Source: a virus
IMG/VR virus record: IMGVR_UViG_3300042382_000112
Location: 1 to 37,240 of that record
DNA: 37,240 bases
Strand: one strand, 5' to 3'
A program made the position numbers and the translations under genes. Below are positions 6,018 through 14,437 of the stretch, one piece after another. Positions within the stretch are counted from its first letter, which is position 1; every line of letters starts with the position of its first letter. The notes under the pieces were generated by a model, which saw nothing but the letters and a program-made list of their open reading frames with translations, had not been told where the DNA came from and did no database searches.

Positions 6018-8600
6018 TTACGGGTTAATGCCGGTGCCGGTGCTGACGCTGAAGCGCTCGCCCGTCTCGACTTCGAGTTGCGCCAGTTCCATGGCCGTCA
6101 GGTTGTCCTGCGTGTTCATCGCCTGACGCACCTGCATCTCAGCCAGCTTGCGCTCTGTCTCCTGCTGCTCGACCTGCTGCGCCAGCGCGACCCGCGCCTG
6201 CTCCTGCTGCGCGTCCTGCTGCATGCGGGCCGCATCGATCTGAGCGCGCTGCTGGTCGGCGGCGGCGTCCTGCTGCAGCTTGGCCGCATCGATCTGCGCC
6301 TTCTGCTGGGTCTGCGCGGCCGTGAGCTGCAGGCGCTGGGCGTCAATCTGCGCACGCTGCGCGTCACGCTGGGCCTGCGCCTGCAGCTGCGCCTGCGCCA
6401 GCTGCACGCTCGGATCGACGGGCGGCTGCGGCGCGAACGACTGCATGACCTGCTGCGCCTGCTGGATGACGGGCGGCAGCGACGCGAACACGCTGCCCGC
6501 CGTCTGTGCCACAGTCTGCGAGGCCTCGGCCAGCATGCCGTCGAAGGCGCGCTTGTCGTCGGGGGTCTTCAGCTGCTTGAGCAGGTCGCCCAGATCCACG
6601 CCGCCCGTTGCCTCGGTGCCGAGGTCGAACACGCTCGCGGCGTACCACATCGCGATGTGCTCCTTCATGTGGTTCAGGATGGCCGGGATGAAGGCCGGCG
6701 CGATGAGCGGGCTCATGCCCAGCGCCGGCGACATCAGGTAGGCGAGGTGCGTCTTGAGGTGGGCAATGTGGTCCTGCTCCGGGAAGGCCACGATCGCGCG
6801 GCCCATGGTCGCCGCCACGTTCTCGTTGACGGCGTTCTGCTCCCTCGGCTCCATCGCCGGGTTGAGCAGTTCCTTGGCGTTGGGGATCTTGAGCGTCTCG
6901 AGGATGCGCTCCTCGACCTTGCGCTGGTTGTACAGCTGCGGCATCGCGGCCGCGCGCTGCGCCACCGCCTGCACCTGCGCAAAGCGCTGCGCCTCGCTGA
7001 AGATGTTCGGGTCGGACACCGGCACCACGTCGAGCGGGCCTTCGAAGTCGGCGCGCGTGGCCAGTTCCTCGCCGATCTCGGCGTCTGTGTCCTCGTCGTC
7101 GAGGTACATGGCGTTGAGGCGGTGCAGGATGCCCAGCAGCTTGGCCATGGCGTTGTGCAGGCGCGCGTGGATGGCGCTGAACACGACCATGCCCTGCTCG
7201 ATCTTGGCGAGCGTCGTGCCGACCGGCGCGTTCGGGTTGCCGTCGGCCACGTCGTCGATGGTCGTGCGGATAACGCCCTTGCCCGCGTCAACGAGGAAGC
7301 CAAGCAACTGGAACAGAACCGCGGACGGTGGGTTGTACGGCAGCGGCATGATCAGCTTGCGGATGTCGTCCGCAGCCATGCCGCCCTCGATCTCCATCAC
7401 CTGCGTCGGCTGGATCTCGAGGCTCTGGCCGCCCTTGCTGCCGCCCTTCAACTTGAGCATCGTCTGGCTGTTGCTGATGTGCGCGCTGTCGAGCAGGGCG
7501 CGCAGGGCGCCCGTCGACGCGGCCGCCAGACCGCCGACCATGTGCGGCAGGCCGATGGGGTACGCGCCGCGCCACGGCACGAACGGGAACTCGACGAACC
7601 ACTGCAGCTCTTCCTGCGCTTTGTCGATCTCGTCCCAGTTGCGGTAGATGCTCAGCACCTTGCCTGACGGCTTGTCGATGCTGATGATGTACGGCAGCGC
7701 CTCATCGCCCTCAATGGCGGCGATGGTGTAGACCTCGAAGATCGTGCGCAGGCCGTCCTCGTTGTAGGAAGTCTCTTCGCGGCCCTCGATTTTGTTGTTC
7801 GCCTTCTCGGCGACGCTGTAGTCGGGCTCCATGCTGACCGGCCCGAGGTCAACGTCGCGGTACATGCCGCTCTTGACGCGGCGCTGGTAGTCCACGGCCG
7901 TCAGGTACTGCACGTGCGTCTTGCGCTGCGCCGTGTAGAAGTTCGTCGCGGCGAACGGTAGGTGAAGGTCGTCGATCGCGACGAACAGGAAGTCGGGGCG
8001 GTTGCGCGCCTCGTTCCACGTGACCTTCATGTATTGAGCCCCACCCAGCGGCACCTGAGTGAGCAGCTGCTCAAGCTCGGCGCGGAACTCGCTGGACTGC
8101 ACGGTCAACTGCCAGTTCATGAACTGGGTCTTGCGCTTGGCCTTCTTGACCTTGTCGCCCGTGGGTTCGCCGGGGATGAAGTCTTTGACGGGACCCTGCG
8201 GCGGGAAAAGCTCTTTGATGGCGCGCGAGGCGAAGTCGACGCAGGCCTCGGTCAGCATCGGGTGCACCACCTTGGTGGCGCCATTGAACAGCGCGCCGCC
8301 GGGCGCGTCGTCGCCCAGACCGGTGCGGCGCAGGCCCTCCTCGTACTGCTCGTCGCGCTTCTTGCGCGCTTCCTTGTCTTTGCTGATCAGGTCGAGGTAC
8401 GTCTGCGCCAGCGACTGAAGCTCGCTCTCGGGCATCTCCTCGGCCAAGTTGGCGAGGAAGTCGTCGCTGCGCGGCGCGAGATCGTCATCGTCGTCCAGTC
8501 GGACGATGGCACCGCCGTCGGGCGTGTCGATCACGTCCTCGTCGTCGGCCTCGCCCAGATCAACCACTTCGGTTTCGGGCAGATCATCATCGTCTTCCAT
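6018..8600 (-). CDS. Portal (head-tail connector) protein
   Basis: The 860-residue protein opens with an acidic tail (MEDDDDLPETEVVDLGEADD). Portal-like sequence follows: CVDFASRAIKELFPPQGPVK, GGAQYMKVTWNEARNRPDFL, PFVPWRGAYPIGLPHMVGGL and GLLAAS-type helices, then IRKLIMPLPYNPPSAVLFQL. The last 170 residues are a long Gln/Ala coiled-coil, matching the barrel helix that extends into the capsid in P22-like portals. It lies directly after terL (8 bases) with AGGAG ahead of the ATG, the standard packaging order. The portal forms the dodecameric channel for DNA and docks terminase. Length fits the large portals of podo-like phages. Confidence 0.85.
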   Translation of the reverse strand: MEDDDDLPETEVVDLGEADDEDVIDTPDGGAIVRLDDDDDLAPRSDDFLANLAEEMPESELQSLAQTYLDLISKDKEARKKRDEQYEEGLRRTGLGDDAPGGALFNGATKVVHPMLTEACVDFASRAIKELFPPQGPVKDFIPGEPTGDKVKKAKRKTQFMNWQLTVQSSEFRAELEQLLTQVPLGGAQYMKVTWNEARNRPDFLFVAIDDLHLPFAATNFYTAQRKTHVQYLTAVDYQRRVKSGMYRDVDLGPVSMEPDYSVAEKANNKIEGREETSYNEDGLRTIFEVYTIAAIEGDEALPYIISIDKPSGKVLSIYRNWDEIDKAQEELQWFVEFPFVPWRGAYPIGLPHMVGGLAAASTGALRALLDSAHISNSQTMLKLKGGSKGGQSLEIQPTQVMEIEGGMAADDIRKLIMPLPYNPPSAVLFQLLGFLVDAGKGVIRTTIDDVADGNPNAPVGTTLAKIEQGMVVFSAIHARLHNAMAKLLGILHRLNAMYLDDEDTDAEIGEELATRADFEGPLDVVPVSDPNIFSEAQRFAQVQAVAQRAAAMPQLYNQRKVEERILETLKIPNAKELLNPAMEPREQNAVNENVAATMGRAIVAFPEQDHIAHLKTHLAYLMSPALGMSPLIAPAFIPAILNHMKEHIAMWYAASVFDLGTEATGGVDLGDLLKQLKTPDDKRAFDGMLAEASQTVAQTAGSVFASLPPVIQQAQQVMQSFAPQPPVDPSVQLAQAQLQAQAQRDAQRAQIDAQRLQLTAAQTQQKAQIDAAKLQQDAAADQQRAQIDAARMQQDAQQEQARVALAQQVEQQETERKLAEMQVRQAMNTQDNLTAMELAQLEVETGERFSVSTGTGINP

Positions 8601-8608
8601 GCCCGCTC

Positions 8609-10123
8609 CTATGCAGCGTACGGATTGGCAACCGGCTTGGGCGGAGGCCCAGACGGTTCATCTTTTTTGGCTTGTACCGCATCCAGTAGGCGCTTGTCCA
8701 TCATCAGCCTGAGAGCCTGACTGGTGCTGTCCACGAAGTCGTCGTGCTTGATGCTACCGGGCCCGGTGTAGCTGCACAGCTGGTGCAGTAGCGGGTCGAC
8801 CCAGTTGCGTGGCTGGCCCGGATGTTTGGCGCTCTCGGGCAGCCACACCATCTTGCGTGCGAAGATGGGCGAGACGATGTGCAGGCGGGTCAGCTTGTCG
8901 GCGCGGCCCGGGTTGTAGGCGTAGGCCTCAATGCCCTCGCGCTCGAGCATCTGGCGCAGGCTGATGCCGCTGCCCTTGTCCTCGATCAGCAAGATGTCGG
9001 GCTTGCGGCCGGACGTGGTGGGCTTTCCGCTGCCGAACAGCGGCTTGATCAGCGCCGTGTCATCGTCGTCCCCGTATGCCGTATTGAGCTCACGACGCAC
9101 ACGGCGCAACAGATCCGGGAGCCCCAAGCGCTCCTCCCAGCAGTCCAGCAGGAGTACATTATTTCGCTTCTCGTGGTGGAACACGCCCCACACCGTGCAG
9201 GCTGTCGGGTCAGCATCTCCCGATCGCTTGTCGGTGGTGGCCTCGGTGAACGCCGTGTCGAGCGACATGACCACGAGGTCGAAGCGCGGCAGCGGCTTGT
9301 CGTGCGGCCACAGCCTGAATTGGCTGCGCTTGACAATTCCAGATTCCTCTGGATCCAAGAGCTCGCCGTGTAGCTCTTGACGGCCGAGCGTGGTTCCCTC
9401 GTAGACCGCCAGCTGGTCGAAGAACACGTCAGGCAAGTTGGCGCGGTTGTCGTAGGTTGAGCCGGTGACAATCACGCGGCCCGGCTTCTTGGCGACCAAC
9501 CGGCGCACCAGTTCCTTGGGCTTGGGCGTGGTCGTCCACAGCACCTGCGGCTTCTGGCCCAGCCGCAATCCGAGCATCGCCATATCCCACACGTCGTCGT
9601 ACTGCCAGGCGGCCAATTCATCACACCACAGCCGTGCGTTTTGTGGGCCCCGCAAACGCTCGGGCTTCTCGGCCGTGAAGCCTCGGATCGAGCTGACGCC
9701 GCCGGTGACGTTGTACATCTCGATGACGAGGTCTGTCTTGTTGTGCGCCTTGATCAGCTCAGGCGGGATGACGGACAGCAGGCCGCTCTCACCCTCAAAG
9801 CAGACGAACTTCACGTCCTGATAGGTGGGCGCGATCACCGCGCTGTCGTAACCTTCAGGGTCGAGATAGACCTGACGCGCCAGCCATTCTGCACCCACGC
9901 GCGTCTTGCCGAAGCCTCGACCGGCGAGGTAGCCCATCTCGACGAAGCCGGTCGGCGCCACAAACTCAGGGATCTGGTTGGCGCGCGCCGTATCAGTCCA
10001 GCGGTTTTGCCAGAACAGGAAGGCAGCCTGCTGCGGGTTGAGCTGGCTCAGTATGGCGGTGTCGACGCTCACCCACCCACAATGGGGGTCATTGGACCGT
10101 GATGCAAGGACCCAACGCGCCAT
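8609..10123 (-). CDS. terL: Terminase large subunit (packaging ATPase-nuclease)
   Basis: With the ATG at 10123 the protein has 504 residues. The Walker A site is AGRGFGKT (about 67-74), Walker B is LWCDEL (about 165-170), and the coupling motif is LWTTTPKP (about 195-202). The C-terminal RNase H-fold nuclease shows Asp in VMSLDTAF (289), Glu/Asp in LLIEDKGSG (381-382) and HDDFVDS (460-466). It pumps DNA through the portal and cuts concatemers. The start is uncertain: the ATG lacks a clear ribosome binding site and overlaps the upstream gene by 35 bases, whereas a GTG at 10072 would leave a 16-base gap and remove 17 weakly conserved-looking residues. Confidence 0.93.
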   Translation of the reverse strand: MARWVLASRSNDPHCGWVSVDTAILSQLNPQQAAFLFWQNRWTDTARANQIPEFVAPTGFVEMGYLAGRGFGKTRVGAEWLARQVYLDPEGYDSAVIAPTYQDVKFVCFEGESGLLSVIPPELIKAHNKTDLVIEMYNVTGGVSSIRGFTAEKPERLRGPQNARLWCDELAAWQYDDVWDMAMLGLRLGQKPQVLWTTTPKPKELVRRLVAKKPGRVIVTGSTYDNRANLPDVFFDQLAVYEGTTLGRQELHGELLDPEESGIVKRSQFRLWPHDKPLPRFDLVVMSLDTAFTEATTDKRSGDADPTACTVWGVFHHEKRNNVLLLDCWEERLGLPDLLRRVRRELNTAYGDDDDTALIKPLFGSGKPTTSGRKPDILLIEDKGSGISLRQMLEREGIEAYAYNPGRADKLTRLHIVSPIFARKMVWLPESAKHPGQPRNWVDPLLHQLCSYTGPGSIKHDDFVDSTSQALRLMMDKRLLDAVQAKKDEPSGPPPKPVANPYAA

Positions 10124-10295
10124 CGAGACAGACGATCAGGTAGGTGCCGTCACGCTCGCAGTAGAAGAACCCGGGCCCCTCGGTGCTTAGGATCTCCATC
10201 GCCCACTTCACCAACCCGACGAACTCCCAGCTGCCATCAACGGGATCAAGATCATCGTCGAGGTCCGTTTCAAGGATGTGCAGCATCGATATCAT
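10089..10295 (-). CDS. Small acidic protein between terS and terL, unknown
   Basis: The 68-residue frame starts at an ATG that overlaps the terS stop (ATGA) and ends inside or just before terL. It is acidic at the N-terminus (ETDLDDDLDPVDGSW) and has two Cys in the C-terminal half (YCERDG, CLDGALGPC). No domain is recognised. The tight coupling to terS supports a real gene. A role as a packaging accessory is conceivable but rests on position alone. Confidence 0.55.
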   Translation of the reverse strand: MISMLHILETDLDDDLDPVDGSWEFVGLVKWAMEILSTEGPGFFYCERDGTYLIVCLDGALGPCITVQ

Positions 10296-10738
10296 GTGGC
10301 GTCGCTCTTGATCGTCGGCCGCTGCAGCAGCGCCTCGGTCAGTTTACGCATGTCGTCCGCAGACACGCCCACCGCCTCAGTTTTGATCGCGCCGCCGTCC
10401 GGGCCAGTCAGCGCCAGCTTCGACTGTTCGCCGTACCGAGTAGGATGCCACTTCGCCAGCAGCTTCAGCCGCGTCTCAACGCGCACCCGGCGCGAGGCGG
10501 GGTCCTCCTCTTGATCGTCGGCGATCTCGATGCACTGGTCGGCGATCTCGTGACCGCCGCGTTCGCGCGCACGCGTGAAGCGTCCGAGGAACTCCGCGTC
10601 ATCATCCAGCCAATCGTACACCGCGCTTTTGCCAACGCTCTGCTCACGACAGATCTGCCGCAGCGGCTTGCCTGACGTGAGTTCCTCAATGATGAGGTCA
10701 GCCAGCTGTGCGCTGCGAATGTTCACACCCTGCGCCAT
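10292..10738 (-). CDS. terS: Terminase small subunit
   Basis: ATG at 10736-10738 is chosen because the codon two positions upstream is TTG; this gives 148 residues. The N-terminal half holds a helix-turn-helix of the terS type: LADLIIEELTSGKPLRQICR then VGKSAVYDWLDDDAEFLGRF. A central helical oligomerisation segment follows (RRVRVETRLKLLAKWHPTRY), then YGEQSKLALTGPDG and a short tail. This matches the family that recognises the packaging site and loads terL. It is first in the packaging order, followed by a 68-aa gene and terL. The repeat-rich spacer upstream (10949-11064) is the most obvious candidate for its recognition site. Confidence 0.85.
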   Translation of the reverse strand: MAQGVNIRSAQLADLIIEELTSGKPLRQICREQSVGKSAVYDWLDDDAEFLGRFTRARERGGHEIADQCIEIADDQEEDPASRRVRVETRLKLLAKWHPTRYGEQSKLALTGPDGGAIKTEAVGVSADDMRKLTEALLQRPTIKSDAT

Positions 10739-10740
10739 GA

Positions 10741-10851
10741 TCAATCCTCCACCATGCTTTGGCTGCTCTCCAGCCGATCTGCGACCAGTCTAGCATATCC
10801 CTCGATATCGCGCCACGAACCGACGCCATCACCCAAAACCTGATCAATCAT
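10741..10851 (-). CDS. 36-aa ORF just upstream of terS
   Basis: An ATG at 10849-10851 opens 36 codons (MIDQVLGDGVGSWRDIEGYA and on) and stops 2 bases before the terS start. A GAGG lies about 8 bases ahead. The product is a soluble, likely helical peptide (RLVADRLESSQSMVED). Its placement and coupling resemble other small genes of this phage, but length alone gives limited support. Function unknown. Confidence 0.45.
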   Translation of the reverse strand: MIDQVLGDGVGSWRDIEGYARLVADRLESSQSMVED

Positions 10852-10915
10852 CACCAGCCTCACAAAGCAGATTGGCGGCATCTAGCACCACGACATTCAT
10901 TCCAATCTCAAACAT
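10844..10915 (-). CDS. 23-aa ORF, possible leader peptide
   Basis: An AAGGTGG ribosome binding site precedes an ATG at 10913-10915 that opens 23 codons (MFEIGMNVVVLDAANLL and on). Its TGA overlaps the ATG of the next small ORF. It could be a leader peptide for the terS operon or chance. It is listed because the ribosome binding site is good and the chain of overlaps continues into terS. Confidence 0.3.
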   Translation of the reverse strand: MFEIGMNVVVLDAANLLCEAGDD

Positions 10916-10948
10916 AAAACTTCCACCTTAAAATGTTCCGCACCGCTT

Positions 10949-11064
10949 GGCCCCTTTGCCCCTATTCCTTAAGGAATATAGGGGCAGGGAGGGGCCGGAA
11001 AAGCGGCTTTTTGCCCCCTTGGCCCCTATTTCCCCAGGGGCCGGTTTAGGGGCCATTAGGGGCC
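10949..11064. repeat. Cluster of GGCCCCT/AGGGGCC elements upstream of terS
   Basis: Within 116 bases the 7-base word occurs in both orientations: exact copies at 10949-10955, 11021-11027, 11036-11042, 11048-11054 and 11058-11064, and 6-base versions at 10958, 10980 and 10991. Inverted pairs form a hairpin at 10957-10986 (12 bp, 2-base bulge, centred on CCTTAAGG) and another at 11021-11042 (7 bp). The two rightmost copies are inside the 3' end of the primase gene. Together with 10745-10948 this is the largest spacer in the window. It could be a terS binding (pac/cos) site, a replication origin, or a terminator complex. Confidence 0.7.
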
Positions 11065-13088
11065 ATGTCTGACTTCTTGGCCAAGTTCAGTTGGCCGGCA
11101 TGATCGCCAGAAATAACCCGATAGCCTTCGCGGTGCCGCTCCATAATTCCGGCGTGAATTAATATCGCTGTGATGCTGTCAGACCGGCTTGGATCAATGC
11201 GATTCCGCAATGTGCGCTCTGCCTTGCCGGGCGAGTTTTGTTCAAGATATGCCAGCCATGCGCTGCGGCTGATGTAGGGGCAGCCGTCTGGATTTTCCGC
11301 GCCGCTATCCCACCACGCATCGCAAAAATTGCTGAATGCCTTATCCTCCGGCCCCGCTTTCTTCCGCTCTGGCGGTGCCTTTGCGGTTACAAGCACAGCG
11401 CTGGTAACCGGCTCGCCGTCCTCATCCAGCCAGCCGTTGATGGCGACGGACTGGAGGTTTGCGTAGACCGGCTCGGCCTCTTCGGCATCCTTGGACTTGC
11501 GCTGCACGATCTGGATTGGCGTATCGCCCTTGGCGGGGACGACGCTGATCTCGATCTCGAGCGCGCCCTTCCATGCGGACGATCCGCGCGCCCGGTGCTG
11601 GGCCTCGTCGGCAACGCCGGTGTGGTGGACGAGGAGTACGGAGCAGCTGAACTCCCGCATGAGAGCCGCGCAGGCGTCGATCATCGTCTTGGCATCGACT
11701 GAGCTATTCTCATCGCCGAACAGGAAGCGATGCAGGGTGTCGACATTTATGAGGCTGGGTGGGTGCGGCAGCGCGCGAATGGCATCGACCACCCTCTGAT
11801 ACCCCTCTGGCGTGTTCAGGTCCGTGCCGGTTTTGGAAATCCACATGTCCAGCGTGCCGGCTTTGTGGTGCTGCTTCCACGCGGCAACGCGGCTGCGCAA
11901 GCCGTGATGGCCCTCGCCGGCCAGATAGACCACTGGGCCGGGCTTGACGCGATGGCCATGCCAGTCGGTGCGACCCGACGCGATGTGCAGGCTCCAGTCC
12001 AGCACGGCGAAGGTCTTGCCGCCACCTGACGGGCCGTGCACCATGATCAGCGCGGCTTCCTGTAGCCAGTGTTTAACTAGCCAGCGGATTGGCGCGGGCT
12101 CGAGGCAGAAGTCATCGGCCGGAGTGAGCCAATCTGTGACTGCAGGCGGCGGGTTCAGCAGCGCCTTCAGATCATGCCCCGCCTGCACGTAGTCGTTCGC
12201 ATCGCCGGGGATGGGGGGCATGACGACCCGCGCGCCGTGCTTGGCACTGGCCTGATCGGCGTATTTCTGGCCGGTGCCGGACGTGTCGTTGTCTGCCACG
12301 ATCGTGATCGGTGCCGCGATCCCAACCAGCTCGCGTATCGAGCCGGTGACGGGTACGAGGTTGGAGGCCGAGTAGGCCACGACGCAGGGGCGCCCGGTGA
12401 CTTCGTGGATGGTCGCAGCCGTGGCGAAGCCCTCGGCGATGTAGACGGGGCCCGGCTCATCCATCGTCCCGACGATCCAATAGCAGCCGCCAGTCTGGCC
12501 GCCGGAATGGTACAGCTTGCCGCCGTCCACGTCGATATACTGGAGCGATGCCAGATGCCCGTCTGGCGTATAGAGCGGCACGACCAGCCGGCCATCGCCC
12601 GTGACGCGGGAGCCATGCACGGCGACGCCCTTGCGCGCCAGATAGGGATGCGCCGGATCGGCGCCCATGCAACCGACCCAGATAGCCTCGACGGTGTTGG
12701 CGGCGGTCTCGCGGGTACGAGCCGTCTCGGCATCGCGTGCGGCTTTAGCCTCGTTCATCCGGCGGGCGTGGGCCATTTCCTCGGCCGGGGTCAAGTTCCG
12801 GCCCACGTCGGCGCGCCACGTCGATTCAATGCCAGCACGCCAGCAGCCGAAACGGCCGGCGGGGATGCCATCCGAGTAGGCCACATACCAGCCGGACTTG
12901 TCGCCGGCGCCCGGCGAGCCTTTGGTGCCGGAGTTGAAGCGGTGCAACTTGCCATCGAGGACAATCTCACGCGGCGGCGTTAGTCCCGATCGCTGCATGG
13001 CATCCAGCAGCTGCACGGCCGGCGGATCAGGCTGCGCCACTTTCGGCGGCGACCACGGGCCGCCCAATATGTTGGTGAGGTCAACCAT
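11046..13088 (-). CDS. Toprim primase-helicase (RepA-like ATPase)
   Basis: ATG at 13086-13088 gives 680 residues. Residues 60-200 resemble the N-terminal part of phage and plasmid Toprim primases. A Toprim domain spans about 214-300, with Glu219 in YIAEGFATAATI, and IVADNDTSGTG (Asp266, Asp268). A RecA/RepA-type ATPase follows: Walker A GPSGGGKT (352-359), Asp450 in LINVDTLHRF and LLVHHTG as the sensor segment. It should prime and unwind DNA at the fork. The N-terminal zinc ribbon of classic phage primases is not visible. The ATG overlaps the end of the HTH gene by 8 bases. It is the only replisome core enzyme in the window and is on the opposite strand from the recombination genes. Confidence 0.85.
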   Translation of the reverse strand: MVDLTNILGGPWSPPKVAQPDPPAVQLLDAMQRSGLTPPREIVLDGKLHRFNSGTKGSPGAGDKSGWYVAYSDGIPAGRFGCWRAGIESTWRADVGRNLTPAEEMAHARRMNEAKAARDAETARTRETAANTVEAIWVGCMGADPAHPYLARKGVAVHGSRVTGDGRLVVPLYTPDGHLASLQYIDVDGGKLYHSGGQTGGCYWIVGTMDEPGPVYIAEGFATAATIHEVTGRPCVVAYSASNLVPVTGSIRELVGIAAPITIVADNDTSGTGQKYADQASAKHGARVVMPPIPGDANDYVQAGHDLKALLNPPPAVTDWLTPADDFCLEPAPIRWLVKHWLQEAALIMVHGPSGGGKTFAVLDWSLHIASGRTDWHGHRVKPGPVVYLAGEGHHGLRSRVAAWKQHHKAGTLDMWISKTGTDLNTPEGYQRVVDAIRALPHPPSLINVDTLHRFLFGDENSSVDAKTMIDACAALMREFSCSVLLVHHTGVADEAQHRARGSSAWKGALEIEISVVPAKGDTPIQIVQRKSKDAEEAEPVYANLQSVAINGWLDEDGEPVTSAVLVTAKAPPERKKAGPEDKAFSNFCDAWWDSGAENPDGCPYISRSAWLAYLEQNSPGKAERTLRNRIDPSRSDSITAILIHAGIMERHREGYRVISGDHAGQLNLAKKSDMAPNGP

Positions 13089-13263
13089 CAACTGTCGCCG
13101 CAGTCAAATAGTCAGACAGCGTTTTCATGGTCACATATGTCGGGTTGGCGTTCGTGCCGTTGCGGATCGCCGCGACCGTGTTGCGATGGATGCCGGTGCG
13201 CTGCGACACCTTTTCGATGTTGCGATCGTCAAGCGCCGTTCGCAGTTGTTCCAGATTGAGCAT
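13081..13263 (-). CDS. Small HTH (Cro/CI-type) regulator
   Basis: ATG at 13261-13263 with AAGGGA ahead gives a 60-residue protein. Nearly all of it is one helix-turn-helix: VSQRTGIHRNTVAAIRNGTN forms helices 2-3 of an XRE fold, followed by TMKTLSDYLTA. There is no dimerisation or cleavage domain, so it resembles Cro more than a full CI repressor. It is the first gene of the left minus-strand operon and faces the plus-strand early operon across a 117-base spacer with an inverted repeat. Control of one or both divergent promoters is a reasonable inference. Confidence 0.8.
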   Translation of the reverse strand: MLNLEQLRTALDDRNIEKVSQRTGIHRNTVAAIRNGTNANPTYVTMKTLSDYLTAATVDG

Positions 13264-13294
13264 CAGCGTTCCCTTTTGATTTTTCCACAATTCA

Positions 13295-13336
13295 GGCTTT
13301 ACAACCACACGACACGCGCTGTAAAGGCTCTTTACG
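13295..13336. promoter_or_regulatory. Inverted repeat, candidate operator in the divergent promoter region
   Basis: CTTTACA (13297-13303) and TGTAAAG (13320-13326) form an inverted repeat with 16 bases between arms. A third related half-site, CTTTACG, is at 13330-13336. Each arm carries a -35-like TTTACA reading outward or inward, so the repeat probably overlaps divergent promoters for the HTH/primase operon (minus) and the Sak4 operon (plus). The adjacent HTH protein is the likely ligand. Confidence 0.55.
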
Positions 13337-13380
13337 CACCGACTGGATGGTCCGACAGGTGCTAAACACGGAGAGCCATT

Positions 13381-14058
13381 ATGGCAATCAATCTGAAACA
13401 GACGGGCGGACTGTCTGCCAACGGCGTCAAGCTGCTCTGCTATGGGCAGGCTGGCGCCGGCAAGACAAGCCTGATCCGCACGCTGCCGAACCCGGTGGTG
13501 CTGTCGGCAGAGGGTGGTCTGCTGTCAATCCAAGACGCCGACCTTCCCTACATTGAGATCACCGGCATGGATGATCTGCGTGAGGCGTACGAGTGGGCCA
13601 AGTCGTCGACCGAGGCGGCATCATATCAGAGCGTGGCGCTGGACAGCATCAGCGAGGTCGCCGAGGTCGTGCTGGCCCACGAACTGCGCAAGAACAAGGA
13701 CGGCCGCGCGGCATATGGTGAACTGAACACCACCATGCAGGAACTCATCCGCGCGTTCCGCGATCTGCCCGGCAAGCACATCTACATGAGTGCCAAGCTG
13801 GAGAAAAGTCAGGATGAGATGGGCAAGCTGCTTTATAATCCGGGCATGCCCGGTAAGAGCCTGACACAGGGGCTGCCGTACTTCTTTGATGAAGTACTGG
13901 CGCTTCGGGTTGAGCGTGACGCCGATGGCGTGACCCAGCGCGCTTTGATGTGCGACGGCGACGGCGCGTGGCTGGCCAAGGATCGTTCCGGCAAGCTGGA
14001 TACGTGGGAGGCGCCGGATCTCGGTGCCATCATTGCCAAGATTGGCGGTGCAGCATGA
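13381..14058 (+). CDS. Sak4-like (AAA_24) single-strand annealing ATPase
   Basis: The 225-residue protein has a RecA-like P-loop, GQAGAGKT (22-29), a Walker B-type SVALDSISE (Asp88) and a C-terminal LRVERDADGVTQRALMCDGD strand pair. This fits the AAA_24 family, whose best-known member is the phage recombinase Sak4. Sak4 proteins anneal single strands with help from a phage SSB. Two genes on lies a DUF669-like protein, the usual Sak4 partner, and a RecB/Cas4-like nuclease follows. It is the first plus-strand gene after the divergent control region, with GGAG before its ATG, so it is probably expressed early. Confidence 0.8.
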   Translation: MAINLKQTGGLSANGVKLLCYGQAGAGKTSLIRTLPNPVVLSAEGGLLSIQDADLPYIEITGMDDLREAYEWAKSSTEAASYQSVALDSISEVAEVVLAHELRKNKDGRAAYGELNTTMQELIRAFRDLPGKHIYMSAKLEKSQDEMGKLLYNPGMPGKSLTQGLPYFFDEVLALRVERDADGVTQRALMCDGDGAWLAKDRSGKLDTWEAPDLGAIIAKIGGAA

Positions 14059-14432
14059 CCGCCTCGATCTACCAGCAGTGGCTGGACGCCAAGGCGGCTG
14101 AGACGGCCGCGATCAAGACCCGCCGCGATCTTGAGGATGCGATGGTCAAGAGTTTTGGCGTGGCCGAAACGCTGGAGGGCACCCTCAACTTTGATGCGGA
14201 CACGTACAAGGTCAAGATCGAGGGCCGCATCAACCGCAAGATCAACGCCGACAAACTGCAAGAGCTGGCGGCGGAGAACGGCCTGAGCGACCATCTTGCA
14301 AGCCTGTTCCGGTGGAAGCCGGAAATCAACGCCTTCGCTTGGAAAGCAGCCAAGCCGGAAATCACAACCCCACTGCTTGACGCAATAACGGCCACACCGG
14401 GCCGTCCCTCGTTCACCATCACCAAGGAGTAA
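14055..14432 (+). CDS. Phage protein between Sak4 and SSB-like gene, unknown
   Basis: The ATG overlaps the Sak4 stop (ATGA), giving 125 residues (MTASIYQQWLDAKAAETAAI). The N-terminal third is helical and Ala-rich, the middle holds FDADTYKVKIEGRINRKINA, and the end is LLDAITATPGRPSFTITKE. Small proteins of this kind regularly sit between Sak4 and DUF669 genes in phages, hinting at a shared role in recombination. No catalytic motif is visible. Confidence 0.7.
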   Translation: MTASIYQQWLDAKAAETAAIKTRRDLEDAMVKSFGVAETLEGTLNFDADTYKVKIEGRINRKINADKLQELAAENGLSDHLASLFRWKPEINAFAWKAAKPEITTPLLDAITATPGRPSFTITKE

Positions 14433-14437
14433 GTGAC

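Noticed and set aside
5793-7667. Long plus-strand open frame (624 codons) opposite the portal gene
   Set aside because: It is an antisense shadow of GC-rich codon use: Arg/Leu/His-rich, low complexity, no ribosome binding site and fully inside a clear portal gene.
13081-13263. Full CI repressor and lysogeny module
   Set aside because: The protein is a lone 60-aa HTH with no C-terminal domain, and no integrase or attachment site is seen in the window.
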